A stretch of DNA of 64,000 nucleotides from HGM11525 sp036307445 (GCA_036307445.1 JAXJXP010000037.1:1-64000), one strand, 5' to 3'; positions 43,671-52,485 are shown, counted from the first letter of the stretch. Program-made: numbers and translations. The notes: generated by a model from the sequence alone, not told the origin.

Positions 43671-45989
43671 ATGTCAGTTTGTGCTGGATTTTTGTGTTGG
43701 TATCTTGTTGGGATAGCAGTTTCGAATATAGCTGATTTAGGCTCTATGCTTTTGTTTTCGTTAACATTATTGGTTGTATCTATACTTGGGGTTTTCTGTA
43801 AGCATCTTAAAGGTAAAAGACTACTGTTTGCTATAGGCGCATTGATGGGCACTCTTGCTTTTTCTTTTTCTGCTGAACCGATGCCATCACAATTTGATGC
43901 TTATGTTGGAAGATACATTGAGGTTGAGGGAATAATAAGTCAGGTACCTGATAAATATGACGAGTATTATTCGTATATTCTAACTTCGGAGAAGATTAGG
44001 TATAATAATGAAGAAATAGATATTGAGGGAAAGCTGAAAGTAACTTGTGAAACTTCTTTTTCTACAGGAAACAGAATAGCAATCCGAGGATTTTTAAAGG
44101 AAATAGAACCGCCTGATAACAGTACAGAATTTGACTACAAAACGTACTATAAGAGCAAGGGCATAAGTTATACAATACATACCGATGAAGTACAGCTTGT
44201 AAATGAAAGAGCCTTTTTATTCTCTCCTGTTTATTGTGTTGAATATGTTAAAAACCGTATCTCTGTTGCTGTTGACAGATTTTATGCCGATGATGATGCA
44301 GGGATAATTAAGGCGGTACTTCTCGGGAAACGTTCTCAGTTTACTGATGATTTTAAAAAGCTTCTTGTAAGCACATCTGCTATGAGATTTTTGTATCCGT
44401 CTTTTCTGCATATATTCTTCTTGCTGTCAGTATGTGAATTTATATTTATGGCGGTGTCCAAACGAAAAAGAGAACTTCTGATGGTATTGGCAATACTTAT
44501 GTATTCAGCTTTTGCGGGTAACTATATCACATTTGTACGGGCAGCGCTGATTATGGCAATGGTTATAATCTATCGTAGAATCCGCGGATTTTCGCATTAT
44601 CCTGATATAGTTGCCATTGTTGCAACAGCCTGTCTTGTATCAAATCCATTGCTTTTGTACAATTCAGGCTTTGTTATGTCGGTAAGTATAGGAATGCTTC
44701 TTCATTGGTTCAGACGTCCCCTTGCGGCGAAGCTTCGATTTATACGGAATATAAATGTACGGAATATGGTTGCCGTGTGGATAGTTGGAACGATTGGCCT
44801 TATGCCGCTGTCTGCATATTATTACAACGGTGCTTCGATGTACAGTGTTATATTTACATTTTTCTATACACCGCTCTCGATGATGCTGTTTATACTCTTT
44901 CCGATAAACCTGCTGTTATTAGAGATTTTTGGCAATTCGGGTCTTTTCGGGATATTGATTGAAATAATTATTGAACTAATGCAGAATATGCCGCAAATGG
45001 TGGCGTTGTTGCCGGGACATTATTTAGCAATTGGCAGAACGACTGTTGTAGGATTTTTAGTGTCGTTTCTGATTGTTTATATAATAAAATGTGCTGTTGA
45101 CAGGGAAATCAGAAATGTGAAATTCAAGATGTCTGTTGCAGCTCTTGTAGGTATTTTTTGTGTTTATACAATTTCTGTATTTGCGGATTTGGGCAAAATG
45201 AGAATAACCTTTGTAAATGTAGGACAGGGAGATGCTGCTATTGTTGATATTATTGGCAAGGACACGATCCTTGTAGACGGTGGCGGCGGAGCAGCTGACA
45301 GTGATTATAATATAGGCGAGGAAGTATTTTTGCCGTATCTTACGGCAAAGGGATATTCCAAAATAGACCTTGCGATAGTATCGCATTGCCATAAAGACCA
45401 CGTTGAAGGGATTATTGCAGCAATCGAGAACCTTGAGGTACATACTGTTATGCTTTCAGGCTGCAATGAAGGCACAGAATACCGTGAACGTGTAGTTTCG
45501 GTTGCAGAAGCTAATGGAACAGAGGTTTTGTATGTAAATGCAGGCGATAAGCTTGAGTTTGGTTCAGGACTGATTATTGACGTGCTTTCTCCAGGTGTGG
45601 GAGAAAAGTATGATGACGAAAATGATTATTCCCTTGCTCTTAAAATGACCTATGACGGAACAAGTGCTTTCTTTGGCGGTGATATTACAGCTGAGGCTGA
45701 AGAAAGGCTTTTTGGCAAAGTTGGAGATGTAGATATAGTTAAGGTATCACATCACGGCTCAAAGAATTCTTCTTCGCAAGAGTTTGTGTCAGAGGTAAAG
45801 CCGGAATATGCGGTGTTTTGTGTAGGAAAGAATAATATGCACTCTCATCCGGCAGACAGAGTTGTTGAAGAATATTTCAAGGTTGGCGCAAGGGTACTGA
45901 GGACTGATATAATGAAGGATATAACATTACTGTGTAATAAAAATAAAATTGCTGCAGCATGGTACGGGGAGGTGATGAAATGGCAGTAA
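43671..45989 (+). CDS. comEC: ComEC/Rec2-like DNA uptake channel protein
   Basis: Membrane protein for passage of single-stranded DNA during transformation. The 772 residues start with two membrane segments and an OB-like DUF4131 region (to about 185), then the hydrophobic competence domain (about 195-495) and a metallo-beta-lactamase domain with NVGQGDAAIVD, SHCHKDHVEGI and KVSHHGSKNSSS. The usual SGLH-type signature of the competence domain is replaced by MRFLYPSFLHIF. GGGAG precedes the ATG. The gene overlaps holA, a usual Firmicutes order. Confidence 0.88.
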   Translation: MSVCAGFLCWYLVGIAVSNIADLGSMLLFSLTLLVVSILGVFCKHLKGKRLLFAIGALMGTLAFSFSAEPMPSQFDAYVGRYIEVEGIISQVPDKYDEYYSYILTSEKIRYNNEEIDIEGKLKVTCETSFSTGNRIAIRGFLKEIEPPDNSTEFDYKTYYKSKGISYTIHTDEVQLVNERAFLFSPVYCVEYVKNRISVAVDRFYADDDAGIIKAVLLGKRSQFTDDFKKLLVSTSAMRFLYPSFLHIFFLLSVCEFIFMAVSKRKRELLMVLAILMYSAFAGNYITFVRAALIMAMVIIYRRIRGFSHYPDIVAIVATACLVSNPLLLYNSGFVMSVSIGMLLHWFRRPLAAKLRFIRNINVRNMVAVWIVGTIGLMPLSAYYYNGASMYSVIFTFFYTPLSMMLFILFPINLLLLEIFGNSGLFGILIEIIIELMQNMPQMVALLPGHYLAIGRTTVVGFLVSFLIVYIIKCAVDREIRNVKFKMSVAALVGIFCVYTISVFADLGKMRITFVNVGQGDAAIVDIIGKDTILVDGGGGAADSDYNIGEEVFLPYLTAKGYSKIDLAIVSHCHKDHVEGIIAAIENLEVHTVMLSGCNEGTEYRERVVSVAEANGTEVLYVNAGDKLEFGSGLIIDVLSPGVGEKYDDENDYSLALKMTYDGTSAFFGGDITAEAEERLFGKVGDVDIVKVSHHGSKNSSSQEFVSEVKPEYAVFCVGKNNMHSHPADRVVEEYFKVGARVLRTDIMKDITLLCNKNKIAAAWYGEVMKWQ

Positions 45990-46990
45990 AGGAAAGCGAC
46001 GTTATGAAATTAAAACGAGAGCTGAACGAAAAGGGCGTTTCTGGAGCATATCTGTTTTATGGCGACGAGCTATATATGCGTGATTTATATGTAGATAAAA
46101 TTCGTGCAGTAATCCCGGAGGACGGCTTTGAGGAATTTAACCTAATCACCATTGACGGAAAGGAAACAACAACTGATGAGATAGCTGATGCAATAGAAAG
46201 CTATCCTATGATTAGTGAGAAGAAGCTTGTAATAATAAGAGACAGCGGTATATTCAAAAAGCCGAAGGAAGAGGTGGCAGAGTTCTGGAATGAGGAGCTA
46301 AAACGTCTGCCGGAATATTGTATATTGCTGTTTATTGAGGATAATGTAGATAAACGTTCTTCTGTATATAAGACAATGAGTAAGTACGGAAGGGCGGTTG
46401 AATTTGCATATCTTAAGCCGTACGAGCTTACTGCGTGGGTGCAGGGGGAAGTATTAAAGGCGAAGAAAAAGATGAGCAAAAACGTTATTGAATACTTCGT
46501 CTCAGTCTGTCAAGCTGGACTTATTAACCTTAAAAACGAGCTTGACAAGCTGTTAATTTCATCCGAGGAAGAGATAACAGAAACAGATGTCAAAAAGATG
46601 GTGTCAAAGTCGGTAAATGTACAGGTTTTTGATCTTACCGATTGCATAATGGAAAAGAATACGGATAAAGCTTTTGATATTTTGTCCGACCTTAAAACAG
46701 CACGGGAATCGGCATTTACGATTTTGTATCTGTTAAATTCTGCCTTTGATAAAATGCTTTTATCAAAAGTGATGTTCGCTGACGGTGCAACCTCGGCTGA
46801 GGTGGAAAAAAGAATTGGACTCCCATCATTTATTGCAAAGAAGTATTATGAGGGGGCTAAAAAGTTTTCTGAGGATTTTCTGGCAGAAAGAGTGTCGCGT
46901 GTACCTGAGCTTGACCTTCAGATAAAACAAGGCAGGATAACCGACTGGGATGCCTTGTACAAATTTGTGTTTGAGGCGTTGGCACTCTGA
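45980..46990 (+). CDS. holA: DNA polymerase III subunit delta
   Basis: Clamp-loader subunit that opens the sliding clamp. The 336 residues show the HolA pattern: YLFYGDELYMRDLYVDKIR near 23-41, ESYPMISEKKLVIIRD near 74, and C-terminal helical domain with ESAFTILYLLNSAFDKML. It lacks a P-loop, as expected for delta. A longer frame begins at 45959, but GGGGAGGTGATG upstream supports the ATG at 45980, overlapping the comEC stop by ten bases. Confidence 0.92.
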   Translation: MAVKESDVMKLKRELNEKGVSGAYLFYGDELYMRDLYVDKIRAVIPEDGFEEFNLITIDGKETTTDEIADAIESYPMISEKKLVIIRDSGIFKKPKEEVAEFWNEELKRLPEYCILLFIEDNVDKRSSVYKTMSKYGRAVEFAYLKPYELTAWVQGEVLKAKKKMSKNVIEYFVSVCQAGLINLKNELDKLLISSEEEITETDVKKMVSKSVNVQVFDLTDCIMEKNTDKAFDILSDLKTARESAFTILYLLNSAFDKMLLSKVMFADGATSAEVEKRIGLPSFIAKKYYEGAKKFSEDFLAERVSRVPELDLQIKQGRITDWDALYKFVFEALAL

Positions 46991-46999
46991 CCTTTCAGA

Positions 47000-47027
47000 A
47001 CCAAATTTCTGCAATTCACATATAATA
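47000..47027 (+). promoter_or_regulatory. Sigma-K promoter of dpaAB
   Basis: AC (47000-47001, in AACC), 17 bases, CATATAATA (47019-47027): an exact match to the sigma-K pattern AC-N17-CATANNNTA. Confidence 0.75.
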
Positions 47028-47081
47028 TTTAGTGAATAAGCGTGCGGAATTTTTCGCCGTGCAGAAAGGAAGGGTTCTTAG

Positions 47082-47951
47082 ATGTTGAAAACGGTATCTG
47101 TCATTGGCGGAGACCTGCGTGCAATTACTCTAGCAAGACTATTGTCGAGTGATGGTTACAAGGTTTCTGTATTTGGCTTTGAAAAGGATATTGATACCAC
47201 AGGTCTTAATGTATCTACAGATATGTATGAGGCATTAGGGGCAGAAGTTATAATATTGCCCATACCTGCAAGCAGAGACGATGTCAGTATAAATGCACCA
47301 TATGCGAAAAAACCTATTCTCGTTGAAGATTTTCTTGCTATGATAGGCCCTGCAAAGCTTGTGCTTGCAGGACATATTTCACCTGTTCTTGCTGCAAGAT
47401 TTGACAGGGAAGGTATTGCTTTGATTGATTATTATAACCGTGAGGAGTTGATGGTCAAGAATGCAATACCTACTGCAGAGGGTGCTCTGGAAATTGCACT
47501 TTCTGAGATGCCTATTACAATTTTTGGGTCAAAGGCACTTGTAGTCGGATATGGGAGAATAGGGAAAATACTTACTAAAATGCTTATAGCATTAGGCTGT
47601 GATGTTACTGTCAGTGCAAGGCGTTGGGGTGATTTGGCGTGGATTGAATGTGCGGGCGCCAATACCGCCAATACTGCGAAAATCTCAAATGACATAGGGA
47701 AATATGATGTAATATTTAATACTGTTCCAAGTCTTGTTCTGGGAGAAACAGAGCTTAGTAATATGAATGAAAATGCTCTAATTATCGACCTTGCTTCTGT
47801 TCCCGGAGGAGTAGATTTGGAAACAGCAAAAAGTCTTAACAGACGTGTTATTTGGGCTTTATCTTTGCCTGGTAAGACTGCGCCCATCAGCGCAGGTCGC
47901 ATAATTAAGGATACGGTAAAAAATATCCTTTGCGAACTGGAGGTGGGGTAA
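47082..47951 (+). CDS. dpaA: Dipicolinate synthase subunit A
   Basis: With DpaB makes dipicolinic acid, the Ca2+ chelator that fills the spore core, in the mother cell. The 289 residues start with a nucleotide-binding SVIGGDLRAITLARLLSSDG and have a second Rossmann motif ALVVGYGRIGKILTKMLIALG near 153. AAAGGAAGGG precedes the ATG. It follows a consensus sigma-K promoter, and the sigK gene is in this same window. dpaB follows after one base. Confidence 0.94.
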   Translation: MLKTVSVIGGDLRAITLARLLSSDGYKVSVFGFEKDIDTTGLNVSTDMYEALGAEVIILPIPASRDDVSINAPYAKKPILVEDFLAMIGPAKLVLAGHISPVLAARFDREGIALIDYYNREELMVKNAIPTAEGALEIALSEMPITIFGSKALVVGYGRIGKILTKMLIALGCDVTVSARRWGDLAWIECAGANTANTAKISNDIGKYDVIFNTVPSLVLGETELSNMNENALIIDLASVPGGVDLETAKSLNRRVIWALSLPGKTAPISAGRIIKDTVKNILCELEVG

Positions 47952-47952
47952 A

Positions 47953-48534
47953 ATGGAGCTTGCCGGAAAGACGATAGGCTTTGGTATTACGGGGTCGTTT
48001 TGTACATTCAAAAAGGTTATTGCCGAGATGGAAAATCTTGCAAGGATGGATGTAGAGGTTGTACCTATTTTGAGTCAGGCGGCATATATAACCAATACAC
48101 GCTTTGGTGATGCACCTGACATAAACGCTAAAATAGAAGGCATATGCGGAAGAAAGATAATTTCTACCGTTAAAGATGCCGAACCGATAGGGCCTAAAGG
48201 ATATCTCGACTTGCTTATTATTGCACCGTGTACGGGGAATAGTCTTGCAAAGCTGGCATCAGGAATAGCGGATACTTCGGTTACTATGGCGGCAAAAGCA
48301 CATCTTAGAAATCAAAAGCCTGTGCTTATTGCAGTTTCGACCAATGACGGTCTTGCAAATGCGGCTAAGAATATAGGAGCACTATTAAACTACAAAAACA
48401 TATTTTTTGTGCCGTTCCGTCAGGATGACTGCATCAATAAGCCAACCTCGCTGGTAGCTGATATGCCGTCGATTATAGATGCGGCAAAGTATGCTCTGGA
48501 CGGAAAACAAATACAGCCGTTACTTTTGGGTTAG
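47953..48534 (+). CDS. dpaB: Dipicolinate synthase subunit B
   Basis: Flavoprotein subunit of dipicolinate synthase, 193 residues, of the flavoprotein/Dfp type: KTIGFGITGSFCTFKKVIAEM at the start, IIAPCTGNSLAKLASGIADT near 95, and PVLIAVSTNDGLANAAKNIG near 125. GGAGGTGGGG at the end of dpaA supplies the ribosome site. The unit ends in a terminator seven bases downstream, so it is a two-gene spore operon. Confidence 0.94.
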   Translation: MELAGKTIGFGITGSFCTFKKVIAEMENLARMDVEVVPILSQAAYITNTRFGDAPDINAKIEGICGRKIISTVKDAEPIGPKGYLDLLIIAPCTGNSLAKLASGIADTSVTMAAKAHLRNQKPVLIAVSTNDGLANAAKNIGALLNYKNIFFVPFRQDDCINKPTSLVADMPSIIDAAKYALDGKQIQPLLLG

Positions 48535-48541
48535 ATGTAAG

Positions 48542-48578
48542 ATTGAGGGTAGGAATTTCTTAGCCCTCAATTTTTTGC
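48542..48578 (+). terminator. Terminator of dpaAB
   Basis: ATTGAGGG / CCCTCAAT hairpin and TTTTTTG. Confidence 0.8.
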
Positions 48579-48635
48579 GTGAAAAAATATGTCGAAAAAT
48601 GACTGTTGAAATTTGAACTATCTTAAATTTTTGTG

Positions 48636-48664
48636 TTGATTTATTTTGAAAGCTATGCTATACT
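48636..48664 (+). promoter_or_regulatory. Promoter of RNA copy 2
   Basis: TTGATT (48636-48641), 17 bases, TATACT (48659-48664). The start would fall at about 48670, where the closing helix begins. Confidence 0.65.
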
Positions 48665-48667
48665 AAA

Positions 48668-48925
48668 ATCAACCACATATCACAAATATGTTTCGTTGTT
48701 CCTTGATTATTTAATAACAGGTTCTTATTTTTGTGTTTATTTTTGGGCTTTTTTTGTTGATAGTTTATGTTATGTAAAAAACGTAGGCTACAATATAGTT
48801 TGCTATCTGCGAAAAAGCACAGTTTTGACACAGAGGAACAAGCATATTTAGATTGTGATGTGTGGTTACTTCAAATCTAAGCCGCGTTTTTTGGCGTGGT
48901 GCAGGTTTGTGCCACGCATTTTTTA
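48668..48925 (+). ncRNA. Structured leader or noncoding RNA, copy 2 of 2
   Basis: A 15-bp closing helix pairs 48671-48685 with 48853-48867, continued by ATATG/CATAT (48686-48690 with 48843-48847) across a 5-base bulge and by TTGTTCCT/AGGAACAA (48696-48703 with 48834-48841). A motif TATGTAAAAAACGTA (48771-48785) differs at two of 15 positions from copy 1. Right after it, GGCT (48786-48789) can form a pseudoknot with AGCC (48880-48883), at the same place as the 7-bp pseudoknot of copy 1 but with different bases. The segment GCGTTTTTTGGCGTGG and tail CGCATTTTTTAATTTT are shared with copy 1. Class not recognised. Confidence 0.65.
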
Positions 48926-48932
48926 ATTTTGA
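48893..48932 (+). terminator. Hairpin plus T-run ending RNA copy 2
   Basis: GGCGTGG...CCACGC and ATTTTTTAATTTT, three bases before GAAAGGAG of the small gene. It is either the RNA's 3' end or a switchable attenuator. Confidence 0.75.
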
Positions 48933-48946
48933 AAGGAGAAAATATT

Positions 48947-49072
48947 ATGCCTGATTGTAAGGAAATGTATTTTAAGTTATTTAATAAGATAACTGACGTT
49001 ATTGAGGAGCTTAAGAAGATGCAGCTTGAAATGGAAGAAAAGTATGTAACAGATTTTGTTGAAGATATGTAA
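48947..49072 (+). CDS. Small protein of 41 residues, unknown function
   Basis: The frame begins MPDCKEMYFKLFNKITDVIE and continues through EELKKMQLEMEEKYV to an acidic end. It has a strong ribosome site GAAAGGAGAAAATATT before ATG. It looks helical, amphipathic and possibly coiled-coil (residues 15-33), and is cytoplasmic. Its only upstream signals are the structured RNA and its terminator, so expression needs readthrough. I do not recognise a family, but codon use and ribosome site support a real gene. Confidence 0.65.
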   Translation: MPDCKEMYFKLFNKITDVIEELKKMQLEMEEKYVTDFVEDM

Positions 49073-49106
49073 TCCGATTGCTAACCGTTTTATAGCTCTT
49101 AGGCAA

Positions 49107-49142
49107 ACAAAAAAATCAGGGCATATGCCCTGATTTTTTTGT
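49107..49142. terminator. Bidirectional terminator between the small gene and the purine permease
   Basis: AAAAAAATCAGGGCAT / ATGCCCTGATTTTTTT, a perfect palindrome. Confidence 0.85.
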
Positions 49143-49153
49143 TGTGTATTTAA

Positions 49154-50503
49154 TTACATCTTACCCATAAACTTCATTACGAAGTAGAATACGAAGAGTG
49201 CAGTTGAAATCCACATAACAGGCTTAACGTCCTTGATTTTGCCTGTCAAAATCTTAAGAACTACCCATGAAAGCATACCGAACATAATACCGTTTGAGAT
49301 TGAGTATGTAAACGGCATAAAGATTACTGCAATAAATCCGCCGATAACATCAGCGATATCGCCGTCAAATTCCATATTCTTGATTGCACTGAGCATCAAA
49401 AGACCTACAAACAGCATAGCCGGTGTGGTAGCGAATGCAGGAATTGCAAGGAACAACGGTGAAAGTACCAATGACAGCACAAAGAGGATTGCAGTTACAA
49501 CAGATGCAAGACCTGTTCTTCCGCCTGCAGAAACACCTGCACTTGACTCAACATAGCTTGTTACTGTTGATGTACCCATACAAGCACCAACTACTGTACC
49601 TACAGCGTCTGCAAGAAGAGCACCCTTAGCATTGGGAAGCTCGCCCTTTTCGTCCAAAAGATTTCCCTTTTCAGCAACACCGATAAGAGTACCTACTGTA
49701 TCAAAAATATCGGTGAAGAGGAAGGTGAATACTACTACAAGGAAGGTTGACAGATTGCTTGCAACAAAGCCAAAGTCAAACTTAAACATTGCAGGAGCCT
49801 CAATGCTGACACCTGAGAAGGACGGGATAAGAGAATATACACCGTTTTCTACATCGACAACATACCAGCCGCAAAGCTCTGCGATGATACCAAGTACCCA
49901 AGTAGCAAGGATACCTAAAAGGATATCGCCGGGGATTTTGAAGTGGTGAAGTACACCGATAATAAGAAGTCCCACAATAGCAAGCACAAACTGTGGTGAG
50001 TTGAACTGTCCGATTGCAACAGTTGTTGCCGGGTCAGCCACTACAACACCTGCATTTATGAGTGCAATAATAGTGATAAAGAGACCAATACCTGCGGTAA
50101 TACCGAACTTAAGGTTTTTCGGAATCTGATTTACAAGTGCTTCTCTGAATTTAAAGAGTGAAAGTACTAAGAATATGATACCTTCTACAAATACTGCTGT
50201 TAAAGCAACCTCGTAGGAATAACCCATAGCGCCGCAAACTGTGTAAGCGAAGAATGCGTTAAGTCCCATACCTGATGCAAGAGCAACAGGGTAGTTAGCA
50301 AAGAATGCCATACATAGTGTTGCAATTGCTGCAGAAAGTGCAGTTGCAGTCAAGATAGCGCCTGCTGATGCACCCTCGATACCGCCTAAATAAGCCGGGT
50401 TAACTGCCAGAATATACGCCATTGCAAGGAAGGTCGTAATACCGGCGATAATCTCGGTTTTGACGGTTGTGCCGTTTTCCTTTAGCTTAAAAAGCTTTTC
50501 CAT
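49154..50503 (-). CDS. NCS2 family purine permease (adenine/guanine/hypoxanthine type)
   Basis: Membrane nucleobase:cation symporter of the AzgA/PbuG branch, 449 residues, about 14 segments. Signatures are TEIIAGITTFLAMAYILAVNP at the N-terminus, ASGMGLNAFFAY near 75, FTFLFTDIFDTVGTLIGVAE near 258 and GTSTVTSYVESSAGVSAGGRT near 308. The leader from its promoter is only about 35 nt, too short for a purine riboswitch. Exact base preference is not known. Confidence 0.9.
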   Translation of the reverse strand: MEKLFKLKENGTTVKTEIIAGITTFLAMAYILAVNPAYLGGIEGASAGAILTATALSAAIATLCMAFFANYPVALASGMGLNAFFAYTVCGAMGYSYEVALTAVFVEGIIFLVLSLFKFREALVNQIPKNLKFGITAGIGLFITIIALINAGVVVADPATTVAIGQFNSPQFVLAIVGLLIIGVLHHFKIPGDILLGILATWVLGIIAELCGWYVVDVENGVYSLIPSFSGVSIEAPAMFKFDFGFVASNLSTFLVVVFTFLFTDIFDTVGTLIGVAEKGNLLDEKGELPNAKGALLADAVGTVVGACMGTSTVTSYVESSAGVSAGGRTGLASVVTAILFVLSLVLSPLFLAIPAFATTPAMLFVGLLMLSAIKNMEFDGDIADVIGGFIAVIFMPFTYSISNGIMFGMLSWVVLKILTGKIKDVKPVMWISTALFVFYFVMKFMGKM

Positions 50504-50542
50504 TTGTTTACCATCTCCTTAAAATATATTTTTGGTAATTTC

Positions 50543-50571
50543 ATTATACAATAGATTTTGTAGTAATTCAA
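50543..50571 (-). promoter_or_regulatory. Purine permease promoter
   Basis: Minus strand TTGAAT (50571-50566), 17 bases, TATAAT (50548-50543). Confidence 0.75.
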
Positions 50572-50620
50572 TAGTTTTTGTAAAATTTGCCCATATTTTG
50601 TATTTTGTATCCAAATCGAA

Positions 50621-50656
50621 AAAAATGTCATATTGCAATTTGCAATATGACATTTA
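50621..50656 (-). terminator. Terminator of argS
   Basis: Perfect AAATGTCATATTGCA / TGCAATATGACATTT hairpin six bases after the argS stop. Confidence 0.8.
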
Positions 50657-50661
50657 AAAAA

Positions 50662-52413
50662 TTACATAGCATCAACAGTTTCTATTCCGAGAACATCAAG
50701 GTGCTTTGTAAGCACTGCCTTTGTAAGCTTTATAAGAGCAATCCACGAGCTACGTTTTTCGGCATTTTGCTCGTTTAGAATATGACTGTCATGGTAAAAA
50801 CGTGAGAATGCTGTGGCGATGCGGTATGCACTTTCACATATATAGTTTGGAGCCTTTTCCGAGTGGGCATAACAGAAAGCCTCGCCCGAAAGAAGTATCG
50901 ACAGTATAAGGTCTCGCTCTGCATCGTTGTAGACTCCGCATAGTGTTGTTTTTACATCTTCGGTCTTTTTGAGTATTGAGTTTATTCTTGTAACTGTATA
51001 CAGTAAATACGTTCCTGTTTTTCCCTCAAATGAAAGGAATTTGTCGAGGTCAAAGATGTAATCTTTTGCGCGATGATTTATAAGGTCTCCGAACTTAACA
51101 GCTGCCATACCTACACGGCGTGCGGTTTCTGCTCTGTTTTCATCGGTAACAAATTCGCTTGCTCTAAGTTTTTCTGCTGCTGAATCGGTAACTGTTTTCA
51201 AAAGCTCTGAGAGTCGCATAACACCGCCGTCTCTTGTTTTGTATGGTTTGCCATCAGAACCGTTCATTGTACCGAAACCGAGAAATTCAAGCTCTGTGCT
51301 TTCCGGTACAAGCTCTGCTTTTTTAGCACAGCGGAAAACCTGTTCAAAGTGAAGCCCCTGTCTTTTATCGACAACGTACCATATTTTATTGGGCTTGAAA
51401 TCCTTTTGTCTCTGGATAATTGTTGCAAGGTCTGTTGTGGCGTAGATGCTTGAATTGTCTGATTTTCTTACAATAACAGGAGGCATAGGAGCCTTGTCGT
51501 CATCTCTTGCAACATCGACAACCATTGCACCCTCGCTCTCTCTTAAGAGCTTCTTGTCCTCCAGACGCTTAATAAGCTCGGGTATAAATTTGTCGGCATC
51601 AGATTCGCCATACCACAGCTCAAAGTCGACGTTAAGCTTTTCGTAGTTGGATTTAAGGTCTGCAACAGAAGCACGCATAATCTCTTTCCAAAGTGCTATA
51701 TAACCGCTTCTGCCGTTTTGGAGTTCAAAGGTCGCCTCGTGAGCAGCCTTTGCAAATACCTCGTCCTCTTTGCTCTTTTTTGATGCAAAAGGATAAACCT
51801 CGTTTAAGGTATCTACGTCTAATGCTGGCACGGTATCTTTATTTTCGTCAAAATCGGGTGCGAAGCAACGCCAGTCGGGATTTCTTACGGCAAGTTCTGC
51901 TATAACAAGACCAATCTGCAAGCCCCAGTCGCCCATATGAATATCGCCCATAACCTCGCTGCCGCATACCTTTGCCAGTCTTTTTAATGACTCGCCTATT
52001 ATTGCAGAACGAAGATGCCCTATGTGCAATGGTTTAGCAACATTTGGACCGCCGTAGTCTATAATAACCTTTTCGCCTGCACCTACCTGAGGTACACCGA
52101 GGTTGTCATCATCTGAAAGCGATGTTAAAAGCTCAATTAAATAACTGTCGTTTAATACTATATTTATAAAACCAGGGGCAACTGCGTCGGCTTTTTCGAT
52201 ACTGTTGTCTTCTGAAAGTACTGCACATACCTCATTTGCAATCATAATGGGGGCTTTTTTGTAGATTTTAGCACCCTTTAATGCACCGTTGCATTGAAAC
52301 TGGCAAAGCTCAGGTCGGTCAGAAACGCCGGTAATTCCCAACTCTTTGTCATAACCGCATTTTTCAAATGCAGCAGAAACTTTATCAGTCAGTATTTTTG
52401 TAATTCTGTCCAT
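50662..52413 (-). CDS. argS: Arginyl-tRNA synthetase
   Basis: Class I aminoacyl-tRNA synthetase, 583 residues. The HIGH signature is in GGPNVAKPLHIGHLRSAIIG (about 119-138), followed by GDIHMGDWGLQIG; the N-terminal 100 residues form the Add1 tRNA-binding domain and the C-terminal part the anticodon-binding helical domain (IATAFSRFYHDSHIL). AAAGGA lies upstream of the ATG. No T-box is present; a TTGACA-N17-TAGAAT promoter drives it alone. Confidence 0.95.
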   Translation of the reverse strand: MDRITKILTDKVSAAFEKCGYDKELGITGVSDRPELCQFQCNGALKGAKIYKKAPIMIANEVCAVLSEDNSIEKADAVAPGFINIVLNDSYLIELLTSLSDDDNLGVPQVGAGEKVIIDYGGPNVAKPLHIGHLRSAIIGESLKRLAKVCGSEVMGDIHMGDWGLQIGLVIAELAVRNPDWRCFAPDFDENKDTVPALDVDTLNEVYPFASKKSKEDEVFAKAAHEATFELQNGRSGYIALWKEIMRASVADLKSNYEKLNVDFELWYGESDADKFIPELIKRLEDKKLLRESEGAMVVDVARDDDKAPMPPVIVRKSDNSSIYATTDLATIIQRQKDFKPNKIWYVVDKRQGLHFEQVFRCAKKAELVPESTELEFLGFGTMNGSDGKPYKTRDGGVMRLSELLKTVTDSAAEKLRASEFVTDENRAETARRVGMAAVKFGDLINHRAKDYIFDLDKFLSFEGKTGTYLLYTVTRINSILKKTEDVKTTLCGVYNDAERDLILSILLSGEAFCYAHSEKAPNYICESAYRIATAFSRFYHDSHILNEQNAEKRSSWIALIKLTKAVLTKHLDVLGIETVDAM

Positions 52414-52456
52414 TGTTTATAAAAATCCTTTCCCTAAAGTTATAAAATCACTGATA

Positions 52457-52485
52457 ATTCTACCACTAAAAACAACTTTTGTCAA
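52457..52485 (-). promoter_or_regulatory. argS promoter
   Basis: Minus strand TTGACA (52485-52480), 17 bases, TAGAAT (52462-52457). Confidence 0.75.

Noticed and set aside
48668..48925. Possibility that the structured RNA is 6S RNA, SRP RNA, RNase P or tmRNA
   Set aside because: None of their diagnostic sequences is present. Two copies before ribosome sites also argue against a single-copy housekeeping RNA.
50504..50545. Purine riboswitch before the NCS2 permease
   Set aside because: The leader from the consensus promoter is only about 35 nt, too short for the aptamer.
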